64,000 bases of DNA from positions 994,501-1,058,500 of the forward strand of contig JAUIRK010001057.1 of assembly GCA_030549495.1 (NCBI GenBank), read 5' to 3'. Below, piece after piece: positions 12,911-26,000 of this stretch. Under the pieces are notes generated by a model. The model was not told where the DNA came from. It saw nothing but the letters and a program-made list of their open reading frames with translations, and ran no database searches. How positions within the stretch are numbered: position 1 is the stretch's first letter; each line of letters starts with the position of its first letter. The translations under genes and the position numbers were made by a program. This stretch comes from Nectonema munidae (lineage: Eukaryota > Nematomorpha > Nectonematoida > Nectonematidae).

Positions 12911-13082
12911 GAAGAGGCGGCAAATTTTTCAGCGGGGCAAATATTTTTTATAGCACATAACTATATAAGAAAGTATTCTCTATAATTTAAAGCTTCCTGT
13001 TGTTTTCTGCAAGCGAAAAATTAAATAATAGAAGAATACACAAGCTGGGAAAATTTCTCTTATTGTATTTGCTAAATATAGA

Positions 13083-13240
13083 TGTAGGTAAAAATGTTAC
13101 TAATTGGTAAAAATGCGTCTGGCCGCATAATATTTAGAAATTTTAAAACCTCTCTAACTTCAATCCAGGTCAGACTGCGAAGTTATAGGGACATTTTAAA
13201 TTCTGGATTTAGAACATGAAGCTAAAAATCAAAGAGTTAT
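13083..13240 (-). repeat. 3' terminal region of a Mutator-like element, copy 1
   Basis: This stretch, downstream of the MULE transposase on the - strand, recurs inverted at 16545-16695. The two share blocks around CATGTTCTAAATCCAGAATT and GGTTTTAAAATTTCT, ending in TTTTTACC. It is therefore the untranslated 3' end of this MULE family. Confidence 0.7.
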
Positions 13241-13363
13241 ATAAATTAAACCAATATTCATTAGCAAGATTCTATGGTATCAGAAAATAGTTTATTGTCA
13301 TCTTATCAAAGGTAAAAAGGCTTTGCTATCCATTTCCAAGATGGATGTTATGGCCAACACCTT

Positions 13364-14640
13364 TTAAAAAGTCCTCAATTTGTAGTTCGCCAGCAGTGTA
13401 TCTGTTGCATAAATTTTGAGTCTTTGCTGATAAACACGCTTAGTCCTTTTTCTTATGGCATTCCCAATGCCATGTTGTAGAATTTCGGCTTCAGCATTGA
13501 TTTCCTCCATCCGAAGATACTTGATTGCACGCCATATTGGAGGATGAGTGATGCCTACTAGTGCACTGAACCTACTGTTCCAACCTTCGCACATATTGTT
13601 CGTTCCAGCTTTATTGCACTGTCGATAGGTTCCACTAACATAGAACTAACATTGAAGTAGCTGAGAAGTTCTGCTTCAGGATGTGCACCATCACGTAACA
13701 ATTCGTAACCAAGCAAGACAGCATCTACAGGTAGAAATGCTAAACCGTCCATCATGCCACAAAAGTGTAAAGTCAATGTCATAACGATATCGACTTACTA
13801 GTCCCAATTCCTGAATTTTACAACACGTTGACTGAGTTAAGTGATAGTAACAGGCTCAAACTTGAGTACCATTTCCAAGAATAGATGAGAAGCCTGTATT
13901 GTACTGCTTTCAAAATCACACTTTATAGTATATCCGGTTCTACTTCGTGTTCTAGTTGCTCACAGTGATGAATAATAACTCGCAGAAGTTCCTCATCTCA
14001 TATGTATCTTGAGTTTTCCGTTGAAGAAAGGCATATACAAGTTGAACAGTGACTTCTCTGAGTGAGGTGTGGATCACATACAGCTGTAGAAATCCTGGAG
14101 GCGCCATCACAAAACACCCATCCATAAACCACGTCTCTGCAGCAGCCAATTTCATCAAATGATTATCTGTCGCATACACAATCTTACGGGAGTTCGTGTC
14201 TGGGCTGTTGTCATACAACAAGAAACGTCTTGGATTGTTTTCACTTGACAGCGCCCATTGCAAATCTCGGTTAATCACTAGATCCTGGAGGGTCAATGGT
14301 TCTGGTGGAAATTCGTTTGTTCGCTGTTTGCGGATGGTCCTCTTTCATGTAGAGTCTGACTGAAGATGCATCTGTGTCATTTGATCAGGTTGCTGCACAG
14401 TCTGAAAAAAGGTATTGTCTGGCTTGTCGTCTCTGTTTTTAGCCGTGTCCTTCATAACATTACGAGCTTTGCAGATTTTAATTATCGTTTCATCTGGTTC
14501 ATCGCCATGTTTGATACTAGGACAGAATTGTCATGAACATGTGATGTTTTATTCTTGTTTTGCAGCTGCTGGTTCTACCAAGATATTTCCCGAACATAGA
14601 CTCTGTATTTATCTTCTATTTAGTGTACATATAGCCTCCA
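13364..14640 (-). pseudogene. Mutator-like element (MULE) transposase, degenerate
   Basis: Three open pieces in successive frames give a MULE transposase. The first (14296-13952) carries FLLYDNSPD, then AAAETWFMDGCFVMAPPGFL, the hallmark WFMDGTF-type block with the first catalytic Asp, then QLYVIH and VYAFLQRKTQDTYE. The second (13782-13558) begins near GLAFLPVDAVLLGYELL, the segment before the C-terminal part, with PIDSAIKLER. The third (13594-13364) starts EGWNSRFSALVGITHPPIWR, matching the conserved SxEGWHxxFxxxxxxxHPxxW block. Upstream to about 14640, a HGDEPDETIIKICKARNVM stretch resembles the end of the FLYWCH-type zinc finger that precedes many MULE transposases. Frame changes between pieces and in-frame stops make it a fossil. 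Confidence 0.8.
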
Positions 14641-14659
14641 TAATATAACTTTTGACCAC

Positions 14660-15465
14660 CTTTGTTAGATGTTATAATTTCGAGTTCAATAAGGAAGTGA
14701 GGTTCATTATTATTGTTCAGATCGGATAAATTTTCGTATCTTAAGCAACTTTGATTTTGACAAATTCAAATTGGAGTATGTACTGGAGTTGTTAAAGCTG
14801 TTCAATGCTGGACCGCGAATAAGCTGCGGTTGTGCCCGGATTAGGGTTAGCGTTAGGTTAGAATATGTCCGTTAGATAAACTATCCCTAGGCAAATTGTT
14901 CGGGAACCGTTTGTAAGGATTAAAGCAAATTTAATTTTTTCTTACTTTGATTAGCTAGATGCACAGAAGTGAATAGATGAACGCTTATCAAAAGCAAATT
15001 ATAAAGCAAACCAAAATGGACGCACCAAGCACACTAAAATAATGACAGATGTGGCTTCCATGTAACTCGCACATTTTCGTTTGGCGTATAACGCGTGCGG
15101 AAGTTTTTGAGTTTTTGAGAAAAAAATTTTGCGTTACACGCTCGGAAATGCGGTAATTTTAAATGGAAGTTTGCTTGGACATGAATGAGAACGCTTACTT
15201 TATGGGAGCAACAAAATGCTATGTGAAGAAAGAGTAATGGCTTGACGAGTGTTTAGAAGCATGTGTTCATGATTTTTGACGTATTTGATTTATTATCTCT
15301 CTCTCGTTCCTTCAAATTATATAAAGATATAAAGATATAATATGTTTACAAGAAAAACTCATCTATGCCTAATTTTGCACACTGGGCTAAAAAGGGTTGA
15401 TGCATATTATTGTATTGAACAAATGATTGATCATTTTTGTTTTAACTACGCGCCTTATTTTTATT
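14660..15465. other. Spacer, no gene seen
   Basis: This may include the 5' part of the MULE, but no matching terminal repeat was found. A GTTAGGGTTAGCG-like snippet near 14840 is too short to be telomeric. No gene could be supported. Confidence 0.45.
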
Positions 15466-15474
15466 TTTTTTGAG

Positions 15475-15871
15475 CGGTCAGACTAAACACCCCAAACATT
15501 GCAAATAATTTTAAAGCATTATAAAAAAAGATGGTTAGACTAAAAACTCCAAAAAAAAAGTGAAAGTTTTAATGATCTTTTTTGTAGTGCTTTAGAAATA
15601 TTTGTCGTTTTTTGCAATTTTTGAGGTGGGATTTTTGCGCTGTTTTGTAATGTTTTGGGATGGATGCTTGGGGTGTTTGAAGAATTTTTAAGATCTTTTT
15701 TTGTAGTGCTTTAGAACTATTTGGCGTATTTTGCGATGTTTTGGCGTATTTTGAAGTGTTTTGGGGTGCTTCCTGTTATTTCTGGGTGTTTTGGGTTTTT
15801 TTTTTATCTAACCCTCTTTTTTGTAGTGCTTTAGAATTATTTGGCGTGTTTTGGGGTGTTTAGTCTGACCC
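15475..15871. mobile_element. Mutator-type MITE with 9 bp target duplication
   Basis: The ends carry a perfect inverted repeat of at least 21 bp, beginning GGTCAGACTAAACACCCC at 15476 and mirrored at 15850-15870. They are flanked by TTTTTTGAG on both sides (15466-15474 and 15872-15880). A 9 bp duplication fits the Mutator superfamily. The interior contains three copies of a TTTTTGTAGTGCTTTAGAA unit followed by TATTTG-GCGT (near 15583, 15700 and 15820) and many GTTTTGGGGTG-like words. It has no coding capacity. Confidence 0.8.
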
Positions 15872-15880
15872 TTTTTTGAG

Positions 15881-16314
15881 TAGACTTACTTGTGTTTGCA
15901 GAGATGTATATCTTGCTGGTATATTGTCAAACGCAAGGTGTTAAATAACTGACCTTTTTTTGTAAGTGATACATTTCAAATGGACTCTTCAATCTGACGC
16001 CGAAGGACATCGTCTAATTAATTTATTTTGCTCAGTGTGGAATAAACAGTATGGCACATTTCAAACCGACTGATCCATATTACCACTCTCTATCATTAAG
16101 AGTTAAATTAACAGTAAATTTGTTGAACATTTATAATTTTGTTGTGTGAACCTTGACAACTATTATTAAGCTTATAATTATAAGCTATGCGCTTTGAAGT
16201 ATGATTTGTGGACAATTGATATATGAAAGTACACACAGTACTACATTTTATCACAAGTTGTCCTTTATGATGTGTAAAAGAAGGATATATTGCTGAACTT
16301 TTATTATAGTCGTT
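15881..16314. other. Spacer, no gene seen
   Basis: AT-rich sequence with no coding frame or delimited repeat that I can support. Confidence 0.45.
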
Positions 16315-16715
16315 GTGGGAAGAGGTATGTTTACCTGGTTGCCCTTTGGTTTAATTATTTCCGAGGGTATTTTATCGAGGGCATTTTTCCGTGCTATTTT
16401 TAGAGGGGTATTTTTTCCACACATCAAAAAATGCACCTCAAATCTATATATATATATACCTCATATGTTAGCGGAACTTATCGACAGCGCAGTAGAGCTG
16501 GAAACCATTGAGATGAAATACGCACTCGACACATTCTTTGATTTTTAGATCCATGTTCTAAATCCAGAATTTAAAGTGTCCCTGTAATTTGGCATTGTGA
16601 CCTAGATTCAAGTTTGAGGGGTTTTAAAATTTCTGAATATTATGTGGTTGGTGCCATTTTTACCTATTGGGGGCATTTTTACCGGGAACATTTTTTCGAC
16701 ACACCGCAAAATAAA
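16315..16715 (+). mobile_element. Second, internally deleted MULE fragment
   Basis: Positions 16463-16510 encode LAELIDSAVELE, the counterpart of VEPIDSAIKLE in the MULE transposase at 13558-13782 but on the opposite strand. The match then jumps to the 3' terminal region (16545-16695), skipping the transposase C-terminus. The flanks carry GGGGTATTTTTTCC and GGGGGCATTTTTACC units like those of the MITE at 3470-4085. This is an inverted, internally deleted copy of the same family. Confidence 0.65.
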
Positions 16716-16802
16716 ATTTAAACAATCAATTCTTTCATTCAAGAATTCTAAATGGCATCTTTATTCTTAGAAATTCATTTTATTTAATGTTTTAGTTTTT
16801 TT

Positions 16803-16915
16803 ACAATGTGCGCCGCTTGTATCGAACTATGAGAAAGTAGGTTTGATGCGGGATCGAACCCAAGACCTTGAGTTATCGTCACCTAGTACCTAACCAACCT
16901 TACTCACTTTCATTC
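16803..16915 (-). repeat. tRNA-derived SINE
   Basis: It is the reverse complement of the SINE at 37865-38017. The B box appears as GGGATCGAACCC on the + strand (16859-16870), and the CGCTTGTATCGAACTATGAG block precedes it. The copy lies just upstream of the Greatwall start codon (17006) in opposite orientation. Confidence 0.8.
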
Positions 16916-17005
16916 ATTGAGCAAATAAAAAAAACAAAGTAATGATCTACCCAACTTGTATACATTTCTTAAATCTTAATTTTGTGTTTAGTCATTTAAT
17001 TTACA

Positions 17006-17050
17006 ATGATGGATTCAGAAGAAGAAAAATGCTCAAACACAATCGGAAAA
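17006..17050 (+). CDS. MASTL: Greatwall exon 1 (start)
   Basis: ATG ATG opens a short acidic leader [15 protein letters not shown], followed by a GT donor and a 56 bp intron ending in TTTAG. It joins in phase 0 to exon 2. An in-frame TAG at 17104, just before exon 2, rules out direct read-through from upstream, so a separate first exon is needed and this one fits. The first of the two ATGs was chosen; the second would shorten the protein by one residue. This exon is the least certain of the set because the N-terminus is poorly conserved. Confidence 0.65.
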
Positions 17051-20000
17051 GTATTGTTTTCCTTGCATCTGAATTTTCTTTCATAATAATTGATTGATAA
17101 ATTTAGATACCTGATATCAATGACTTCGAATTTGTTAAGCCTATTACAAGAGGAGCCTATGGCAAAGTGTTTTTGGTGCATCGCAAAAATGACATTAAAA
17201 AAGTTTATGCAGTGAAAAAAATTAAAAAATCTGACATAATAAAAAAAAATATGATTAATCAAGGTAATTTTTTTACTTTTTATTCACTAGAAAATTGATA
17301 TATTTCTAACTTTTTAATTTTTCGCTTCAAAAAAAATTTCAAACTCGTTGGCTTGAAGAATCAACATTTTTTAACCGAATTTTTTCGAAATTTTGTCTCC
17401 TTTAAGTCAAAGCCCAAAACGTTAAATTTTCGATTTTTAGCCATGTCTGTTTCAACCTTTTCTCAAATTTAGACCAGACAATGTAATATTTTGCTCATCA
17501 ATATCTAAAATATGTTTGCTTTATCGAAAAAATAAACAGAAGAGCTACGAATTCTGGAGTTGATGTGGGAAGTGACAGTTTGACGATGTTCATCTCATCC
17601 TTCTGCTTAATTCTGTGTAGAGCGATTTTTCAACTTAGAATATACTTAATTATGCTTTGTTAGCTCATCTTAGTGAATATCTAATCGAGGAGATAATACT
17701 TTTAGAAAAAAAGCGTCCTTGGAATGATTTTGATCATTTTTACTCTGTTTTTCGAATGAATTTGTCATTCTTCTATCACTTTCTTTTCGAAAAAGTTTTC
17801 AACAAGTTGTAAAACTTGCTTAGTGTCCAAATAATGGAAAAGGAACACAGTATATTTAGAAATATATTTGGAAAGACAACGTCTCTTTATCAAGCAATAA
17901 AGGATTATAATGTCTGGGTTTGCGTGGCACAGCCCTCCTACTCATTATGGCTAGGTAAACGGACATTGTCATTCAGAAATATATCACCTTATTTCCTAAA
18001 TGGAATTGATAAGACATCTTCACTTTGCAATCATATCGGAAACTTCCAGAATTTGCTATTTATTTAAGATATGCAAGCACGTTTCTTAGTAAAATCCTCA
18101 CATCCCAATTCACAATTTTTATCATGCTCTCCATTTTAGAGGGTAGAGTTTATTATTCTTGTAAATGCCAACATGTGTGTATAATACAAATCCATCTAAG
18201 TTATCGGCCCCACCATCAAAAAATTGAAATTTACAAATTAAAATGATATAATGTATTAATTTTTGACACTGGGCTTATACTAACAATATAAAGCAAATAA
18301 AATCAAAATAAAGAAAAATTATTGATATCATTGACGGTAACGATCAAACCGTTAACTTTGTTAAGATGCGCCTTCTACCTGTAATAAGAAAGCAAATTAC
18401 AATAAAAAATTTATCTTTGCTATGAGAAACGAAGATAAGAAAAATTAACCATGATAAAATCCAAAACTTTAACAAAGAAGCAGGACACAAGTAGAGAAAG
18501 GAGCTATGTAAACACAGAGAGAAGAGTTGTTATAAGCAGCATTTGATCCTTTAATTCTAAACAAAGCCAGTAGGTAAGCATGTATTTTAGTGCCCCATTT
18601 CGCCCCTTCAAATATCAATTTCTGGCTAGGCCCGTATTCCGGGAGGTGCTGTGAGATCTATAAAATTTTCAAAGTAATAACATTTATAATAATAGAATTT
18701 TGAAATATCTGCGTAGAAATAGGATGCAGCTAATCTATTTTTTACTTTTACCTCCTCTTGATTTTTTTCTGTCTGCGGACCTCTTTATATATATTTATAT
18801 ATGTCTATTTATGTATAGTAGTTTAGTCCTTTTTTGCAAAAAACTAACAAATCGATATAACTTGAAATAAAATATTTTCCGCATAGTTCAGTCGCACTCA
18901 AACTGTGAGGCGGTTTTGTAAGTTAGGCAAACTTTGAATTGACCGATTAACCAAATAACTTATCGCTGATAAATATGAAGTTAATAGGACTGAACTACGA
19001 TTTCTATTTATCAATGTTTAAACGAACTAAAAGTCCTTTTAAACCTCGTGTTTGCAAGCACGATTTAAAGTGTACCCCAAAAAGGCTAAAAAAATCTTGT
19101 CATGAACTCGACTTTTCAAACCTTTTCAATCATGACGCGAAATTAACATTTTTTCCCATAATTCTTCAAAAAAGCCGTTTAAATTATGGTTTGAGAAAGT
19201 CTTTCAATGAAAGCATCCTCTTTAATTAATTGTTTTATTTGAAAAGGTGTAATGCATTTAGCATAGACTATTTTTTGCTTGCCTCCGCGAACCTATTTAT
19301 ACGCGAAAACTTTCCGTTTTACGACTGCGGTCACAGGGAACAGAAGAAATTAACAAAATCTTTAACCAAGATTCTCTGAAAAATTTGAAACTTCTCATCC
19401 CACAAACTTTCTTTTCCTATAGAGAATGTTTTTAAACCCAGCTATTAATTTACCCAACTTTTTATATATTTTTCAATTCTGGCTTACACTGGGATCCTTT
19501 GAATTTTGCTATCGACAGCTTCTGGGAAATTCGTATACATAACTTTTAAAGCCTGCTCTTCGATTTTACTTTGGAGCGGAAAGTGTTTCGATGAAAGCAC
19601 GAACGTCTCAATTAAATAGGTTGTTGCTATAAAATAAATATTCATCACTTGTTGCGGCCTTTTTTAAATATCTATTTAAAAAAAAAATTTAATATTTATT
19701 TAATAAACCTTAAAAAGAATGACGTCATGTGTGCTTAACTTTTCTTCAAAAACACTGATTCAAAAATCAAACCCTGTTTTTGAAGTAGTTCTTTAGTATG
19801 CCAATTTTTTCTACCTTTTCAAGTTTATGAAAACGTAGTTGAACTTTTAAGTTAGTTTATTAATTAAATTTTAATCGCCAATTTTTATTTTTTAATGAAT
19901 TCATATTTCTCTCTTTCTACGACCTCTAAATTAGAAATTAAGGAGTTTGTTGTTCAATATTTAAACAAGATCGATAATTTGTTTTTAACGGATTCGAATA

Positions 20001-23000
20001 GTTAATCTTTTTAATAAAGAATAGTAAACATATAAACTCACACTGTGACATATATATTAAAAATATTTATATTCATTTTAATCATGAATTCAAATATGAT
20101 CGACACTTAATTTATTTGTTATGCAAAAGTAAGCACAATTTTGAAACGACTCTAGATCTTCTTTGAAGCTTTAAATTAAAATATATAATAGAATTTCTTA
20201 AATTTGTTTTCTCTTGTTTGCATTCTCATATAGTCCTATTTGCACATTCGTCAAAAGAATTGCATTGCTTTTAATGCGGCAATCTACAGCGTATATTTCA
20301 ATTGTATGCTAAACTGAATGAAGAAAATTCCTTCTTCGAAACCTAAGTCTTAGTAATTTTTTTAGTTTTTAGCAATAAGTTTCTTATTTTTCTTCATTTT
20401 TTCTCCTTATTTTTCAATGCACCTTTTTCAAAAGAATAAATCGATGCAAAGATGTTTCAAAACAATCAGATTTCAAGAATAAATTTTCAAATTGCATATT
20501 CGCTCTTAACACCAAAATCTGAAAACTCTTTCGATGGGGTTGAAAAAATATGTTTAGTTTAGTTTAGTTTATTATATATATATATAAAGTTTGAGAAATA
20601 AAGTTACAGAGATAAAAGAAAAAAAATTGGTGCACAAATTACAAATTTTCTTTTGAGTTTCTGATCCCACAGAAAGGAAGATGGTCTTCATTATGTAGGT
20701 GGGCATCGATAAATCTGGAGCCTTGGAGGAAAGTTGAAGGTATTCATGGGAAAAAAGAGAAGATTAAGAAAAGATACGTAAAAGAAAAGACAACAAATAA
20801 AAAAAAAGACGTTAACATGTATTTTACCAAAAGAAAAAAGAAGAATGATTAGAAAAAGAAATATGATTAATGAGAAAAAAAGATTAGGAAATAATAATAA
20901 TAAGGAGTAAATTTGTAAGAGTAAAATATACATATGCCATATATATATAATATGTACAAATACATATAATATTTTATATGTATTTTTTTCAAATCTTTTC
21001 AATTCGTAATTTTTTTTTCAATATTGAAAATATTTGATCGGTAGACTTCTCAAATTAATCGAGAGACATTATAATGTATTTTAAATCAAAGATTTGGAGT
21101 GTTGGTTGTTCATTATGTGAATGTATTTTTTTTAGCTTTCAAAGAACGCACAGCGTTAACCCTGAGCAAAAGTCCTTTCATCGTTCACCTCTATTATTCT
21201 CTGCAATCTGTAGATTCCATATTTCTGGTAATTTTTCTTCTTATTTTGCTCAATTATAAATGTAGTGGAGTTTCTGAGACTCTGTATTATCACCAAAATG
21301 CTATCAAAAAGCCAGACCTATATTTATTTTAGTTGAAAAACGTTATCATAACACAATAGCAATTCTTGTTAAATGATTAATTATGGGTGCGTGAGTAAGA
21401 TTGCTTATATACTTAGCTTTGCTACCACAAGGTCTTGGGTTCTTTACTAATGCTTTGACACAAGCGGTACAATTATGTTTTCTTGGTGAAAAGCCCTCAC
21501 GCTCTTGAAAAAGAAGTCTGGAATTTTGAAGTTATTTCCAAATAAACATTTTTGTTAATCATCTTATAAGCCTTGTTTCTATATTTTAGCGAAAGAGCCT
21601 AATACCTTCGCATCTCAAGCTGCGCTTTGACGCGATATAATGCCATCAAAGTTAACATTGCGTGTACACTGCAAAAATATATTTTCGTTTTTTTTCATAT
21701 AGAAATCTGAAATTTCGATTTAAATTAATTTATCAATTCAAATACCTTTTATTTTTTAGCATTAAATTTATTAAAAAAGAAATTACTTTTTTAACTTAAC
21801 AAGGAACTTCCAATGAATTTTACCTCTAGGACGGATGTTAATTTCGCCCCCCCAGTTGTGATAGGACTTTAAAATGCCTAAAAAGAATAATATATTTATA
21901 TAGGTATGCTAAATAAGAAGAAAAAGTGTAGCAAACCATTAATACACTACTATTTTCCTCTAAAATATCTCGATGATCTATGTCTATTATTAATGATATA
22001 CTAATAATATAAATCGCTTCAAAATAAATTTTGTCGCTCAGGGCTGCCCGCTCTCTGCACCACTGGTTGCCATTGTTATAGATTCAAAATAAATTTGAAA
22101 AACAATTCTTTTGTGAGGACTCAAGCTTATACACGAATACACGCTCACTGACTTTATGATCTCCATAAACCCCACAGCCACTAATCCATAATTTCCCACC
22201 AAAATATTATAATTACAATAATTCTTTATTAAACCGAACACAAAAGCCTTGAATAAACTTATATATCACTGATCACAAAGGAATTTTATTATAAGATGAT
22301 TTTTGAAGTCATATTCTATCACTTCAATATGCACTAGGCAAGGGTATTAGTTGTACGAAAGAATTATTTTAATAAATTATGTTTGCAAATTTATTTTTTA
22401 TTTATACCAATAAAGATCCACTCAAATTTTTTTCAAAGACCCTAAATATCGCTGCTTCAAATACCCATGATTTTGATGAAACAGATCTTTGTTTAAAAAG
22501 AGCTTGATGAAGTTTAAATATCAACTTCGTTTTTATTGAAAGGTGCATAATAAAGAACATTTTACCTTAAAAAGTCAACAAATTTGTCGAGAGTAGAAGT
22601 TTTCTTATGTCTAACATCAAAAAGGACTTTTTCAATAATGAAAAAATGTGAAAAGTGAATTGTTATAAAACATTAATCAAAAAAGTAATGACTTTTGATA
22701 TGTTTTCTAAAATTACTTGCTTATAAAGCCCGAACGTGGAAGCAAAATTTAATTAATAAAAATAATAAAATGCTTGCTTGCTTGCTTCCCTAGGAAAATC
22801 TGAATTCCTGTCAAAATTGGACATTTCAGAAAATGTGCTTAAAAATTTTTCAAGCAAAAAACTTAGCCTTGAAGAAAAGTGTTTACTTTCTTTTGGTTTT
22901 AACTTTTATCTACTTACTTGATAACGCTTCCAAATACGAAGTTAGAGATGCGTTGAATCTCTCTTCCATGACTTGAGCTATTTATTGTGTTAGGAAAAGC

Positions 23001-26000
23001 TTGTTCATCATAGAATTAAAATGGCTGATAGCATTTTAAATATGCAAAACGCTCAAATTACATTGTCCATTTTTCCTTAACTACCGTATATGCCGGCATA
23101 TGAAATAACAGATTTTTATAATATCGTGTAATAAACACATACTCTGATACCTAGAAAACGCTAAATCTTTATTTTCTTTACATTATTATTCACCATTTTT
23201 TTTAAAAATTATTGAGGATAATTTTTTATTTTGAATATTATGAAGTTCGTCCAATAGGCGTGAGCCATCTTAGTGCAACCTATTTTTAATCAGCCTATGA
23301 CTTTTCTTAGATAATGGAATACATGATTGGAGGCGATTTGAAATCTTTTTTGTTTAATGTGGGCTACATGAGCGAAGAACTCGCAGCTTTCTATACTTGC
23401 GAAATCGCAATAGCCCTCAACTACATCCACAGTCTTAAAATCATTCATAGGTTTGTTTCCTTTCCTTCACTTCCTTCCAAAAGTAGAACACGCTTTTTAT
23501 CTCGTCCTTTTATTTAAGAGATTTGAAGCCAGACAACATTTTGATTGGATCGAATGGACATATCAAAATCACAGATTTCGGACTCTCCCAAGTCGACGTT
23601 GATATAAGTAATTTTTTACATTCAACCAAATACACTCTCAAAATGTAAAATCTGCTTTAGCTTTTTGGGATTTAGTGTTAGTCAAATTTTGTTGCATATT
23701 CATTTGATGTAATTAATTCTTTATATATATATATTCCAAGCAAGATTTCATCACGCTTTTATTTCACAAGATTCTTTCAAAAATGTCTTAAAACATGGGA
23801 AACGGATCAAATTGAAGAAGAAAAATTAGCGTTGGCACTTTGACAGTTAACGATTTTCAGTGATGTTCAAAAACTTTTCGAATTCTTTCCCACATATTTC
23901 ATCATAAACAAATTTATCGTTTCTCTACGGAAAAACCGCGCATACTCCACTTAATTTTATTTCATTTGACATGTCCAACTATCTCTGCCATTCCATTCAC
24001 AGAAGAAGGAGCTGTTCTGCTTGTGTTCAGATTCCAACAATGGCGATTACTTTTAAATTCTAGCAAATAACTTTGATGTTTTGCATACTAAGCCAATTTC
24101 GAAACTTCTATATTAAGCTTACTCTTTTTTCATTTCCATGACTTAAGTATTTTGGATAAACTGTAGTTCATCTCGACTAGTCTTTGCTGCATCTTTAGCA
24201 GTGAAAGTTATTTGTTAGTATTTCGAAATATCAATATTTTCAGGGAGGAATTTTTAAGAAATTAAGTACAGATTGACTTTCTCTAATCTGGCATTATTGA
24301 GACTTAGAGGGTTCGTGATTTGCCATGCATTAGTTTAAAATACACAAAACTTACAAACTAATCACCATGACTTTAAAATTTTTAATCCCACTTTTAAACT
24401 TTTTTATAAACTTGTTTCGTTAAAATTTATTACAAAACTTTTAGATTTAACTTTTCTTTCTTTTTTGAAATTTTGTGAAATAATTAGTATCTATAATATT
24501 TCTTTTGTGTAGTAATTTTGCATAATCACCTCTTTCGATTCTTTCCAAAAGAAACAGGACGTGTAGTTATCGCTTCTTCGAGTTATAACTTTGAAAAAAT
24601 CCTGTTCATTTGTCTTATTGGACGGTAATTTTTTGGATTTCAGATAATGAGGTCGCTATAAGATAAGTGATAGTATCCTTTGGTTACATCATATCAATAG
24701 CAAAAGACACTGCCTTTGTTTTTCTATTTATCCAGTTACTTTTTCTAAAAAGTTTGAAAATTAAATTAAATAATTAGTTAGTTGTTATCACCAATTTATG
24801 CCAAATATAAAATAATGAGTATAATGCTATTTTTAAACCAAAAAAATGTTTAAAACTTTGATGCATTTTACACAACACTATTTTCGAATCGCGTTATATG
24901 CCGAAAAATACGGTATGCTGTCTTTATGATTTCATAATAACTATTTCTCACATGGGATAGGCGGATCTTTCCAAAGTTTTCTTTGTGTGATCAGTGATGT
25001 AGTCTAGAAATTGAACCATCAGGGGGGGGAGGGGGGTAGAAAAAATTTTCAGGAAGACGAGCCTAGAAATGTTTTTATAGCACATTAAATATTTTTCTCA
25101 GGAGAGGGGAGGGTTTAATAACTGAAAAATATGATTTCAAACATTAGGAACAAGAATATAAAATTCTGACGGCAAACTCAATAACTCGTATGCTCGATTT
25201 CAGGAACGCGCTTTCAAGACATATATATATATATTATTTTTTTAACTAAACTGGCATACGTTTATAGAAACATCTGTATAATAAATAAACGAAGATATTT
25301 TCAATATATTTTCTCTTTCTATATAACAAAAAAGCGAGGAAATACGTCAAGGATTTGGGGTTTGCCATGCATTACAAATAAAATTTGCTTCAATTTTGAT
25401 TGAAATTCTTTAAATTTAAGACTAAATAAGTACAAACTCTTGTGTTGAATAAAATTTATAGGGACTTGCCCAATTTTCCTCGTAGATATGCTACGAGTAC
25501 TTTTGGAAAAAATGAACTAAGGCTCACTAGCTTTGGAATTTTTGACAAAAACGCTCTTTTAATTTGATAGACAACCTCAATATAAAAGAAGTCAACACTC
25601 CCATTAAAAGTTTTCACACAACCACCCAGTACTTTCAAGAGATGACGCGAACTCCCGGCCAAATCCTTTCACTGAATGCAGCGTTTGAATTTGTAAGTTC
25701 CTTTCTCTCATTTCAGCTCTCCTAACTTTTCAATCTAATGGATGTGATAGGTTAGAGCTTTGCCGGTATTAGAAATCGGATTCAGAAAAATAAACGGACT
25801 CCAAACCCCAAGCCAGAAAATATATCCACGACTTCAAGAGCGCACATCCTCAAAATTATTGGGGGGGGGGGGCAAATTTTTTTGTTGCAATTTTCAAAAT
25901 TAGTAGTCTGGAAATACCACGGAAGACCAAATTTTCAAGCAATCCTTCAAAATGGAGTGTATACAGCGCATACGTGAATTTATACGACTACTTTATACTT

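Noticed and set aside
14835-14860. GGATTAGGGTTAGCGTTAGGTTAG, telomere-like motif
   Set aside because: Only two imperfect repeat units; too short to indicate telomeric sequence or an integrated telomere.
18975-19229. 84 codon open frame with basic composition in kinase intron 2
   Set aside because: No motif, no splice-site support, and no similarity recognised; length is within chance for this AT-rich region.
25751-25890. Possible extra linker exon of the kinase (open stretch [20 protein letters not shown] after a short second acceptor)
   Set aside because: It is protein-like and follows a GT-AG compatible gap of 58 bp, but it runs into the hAT left end at 25835 without a usable in-frame donor and stops inside the repeat.
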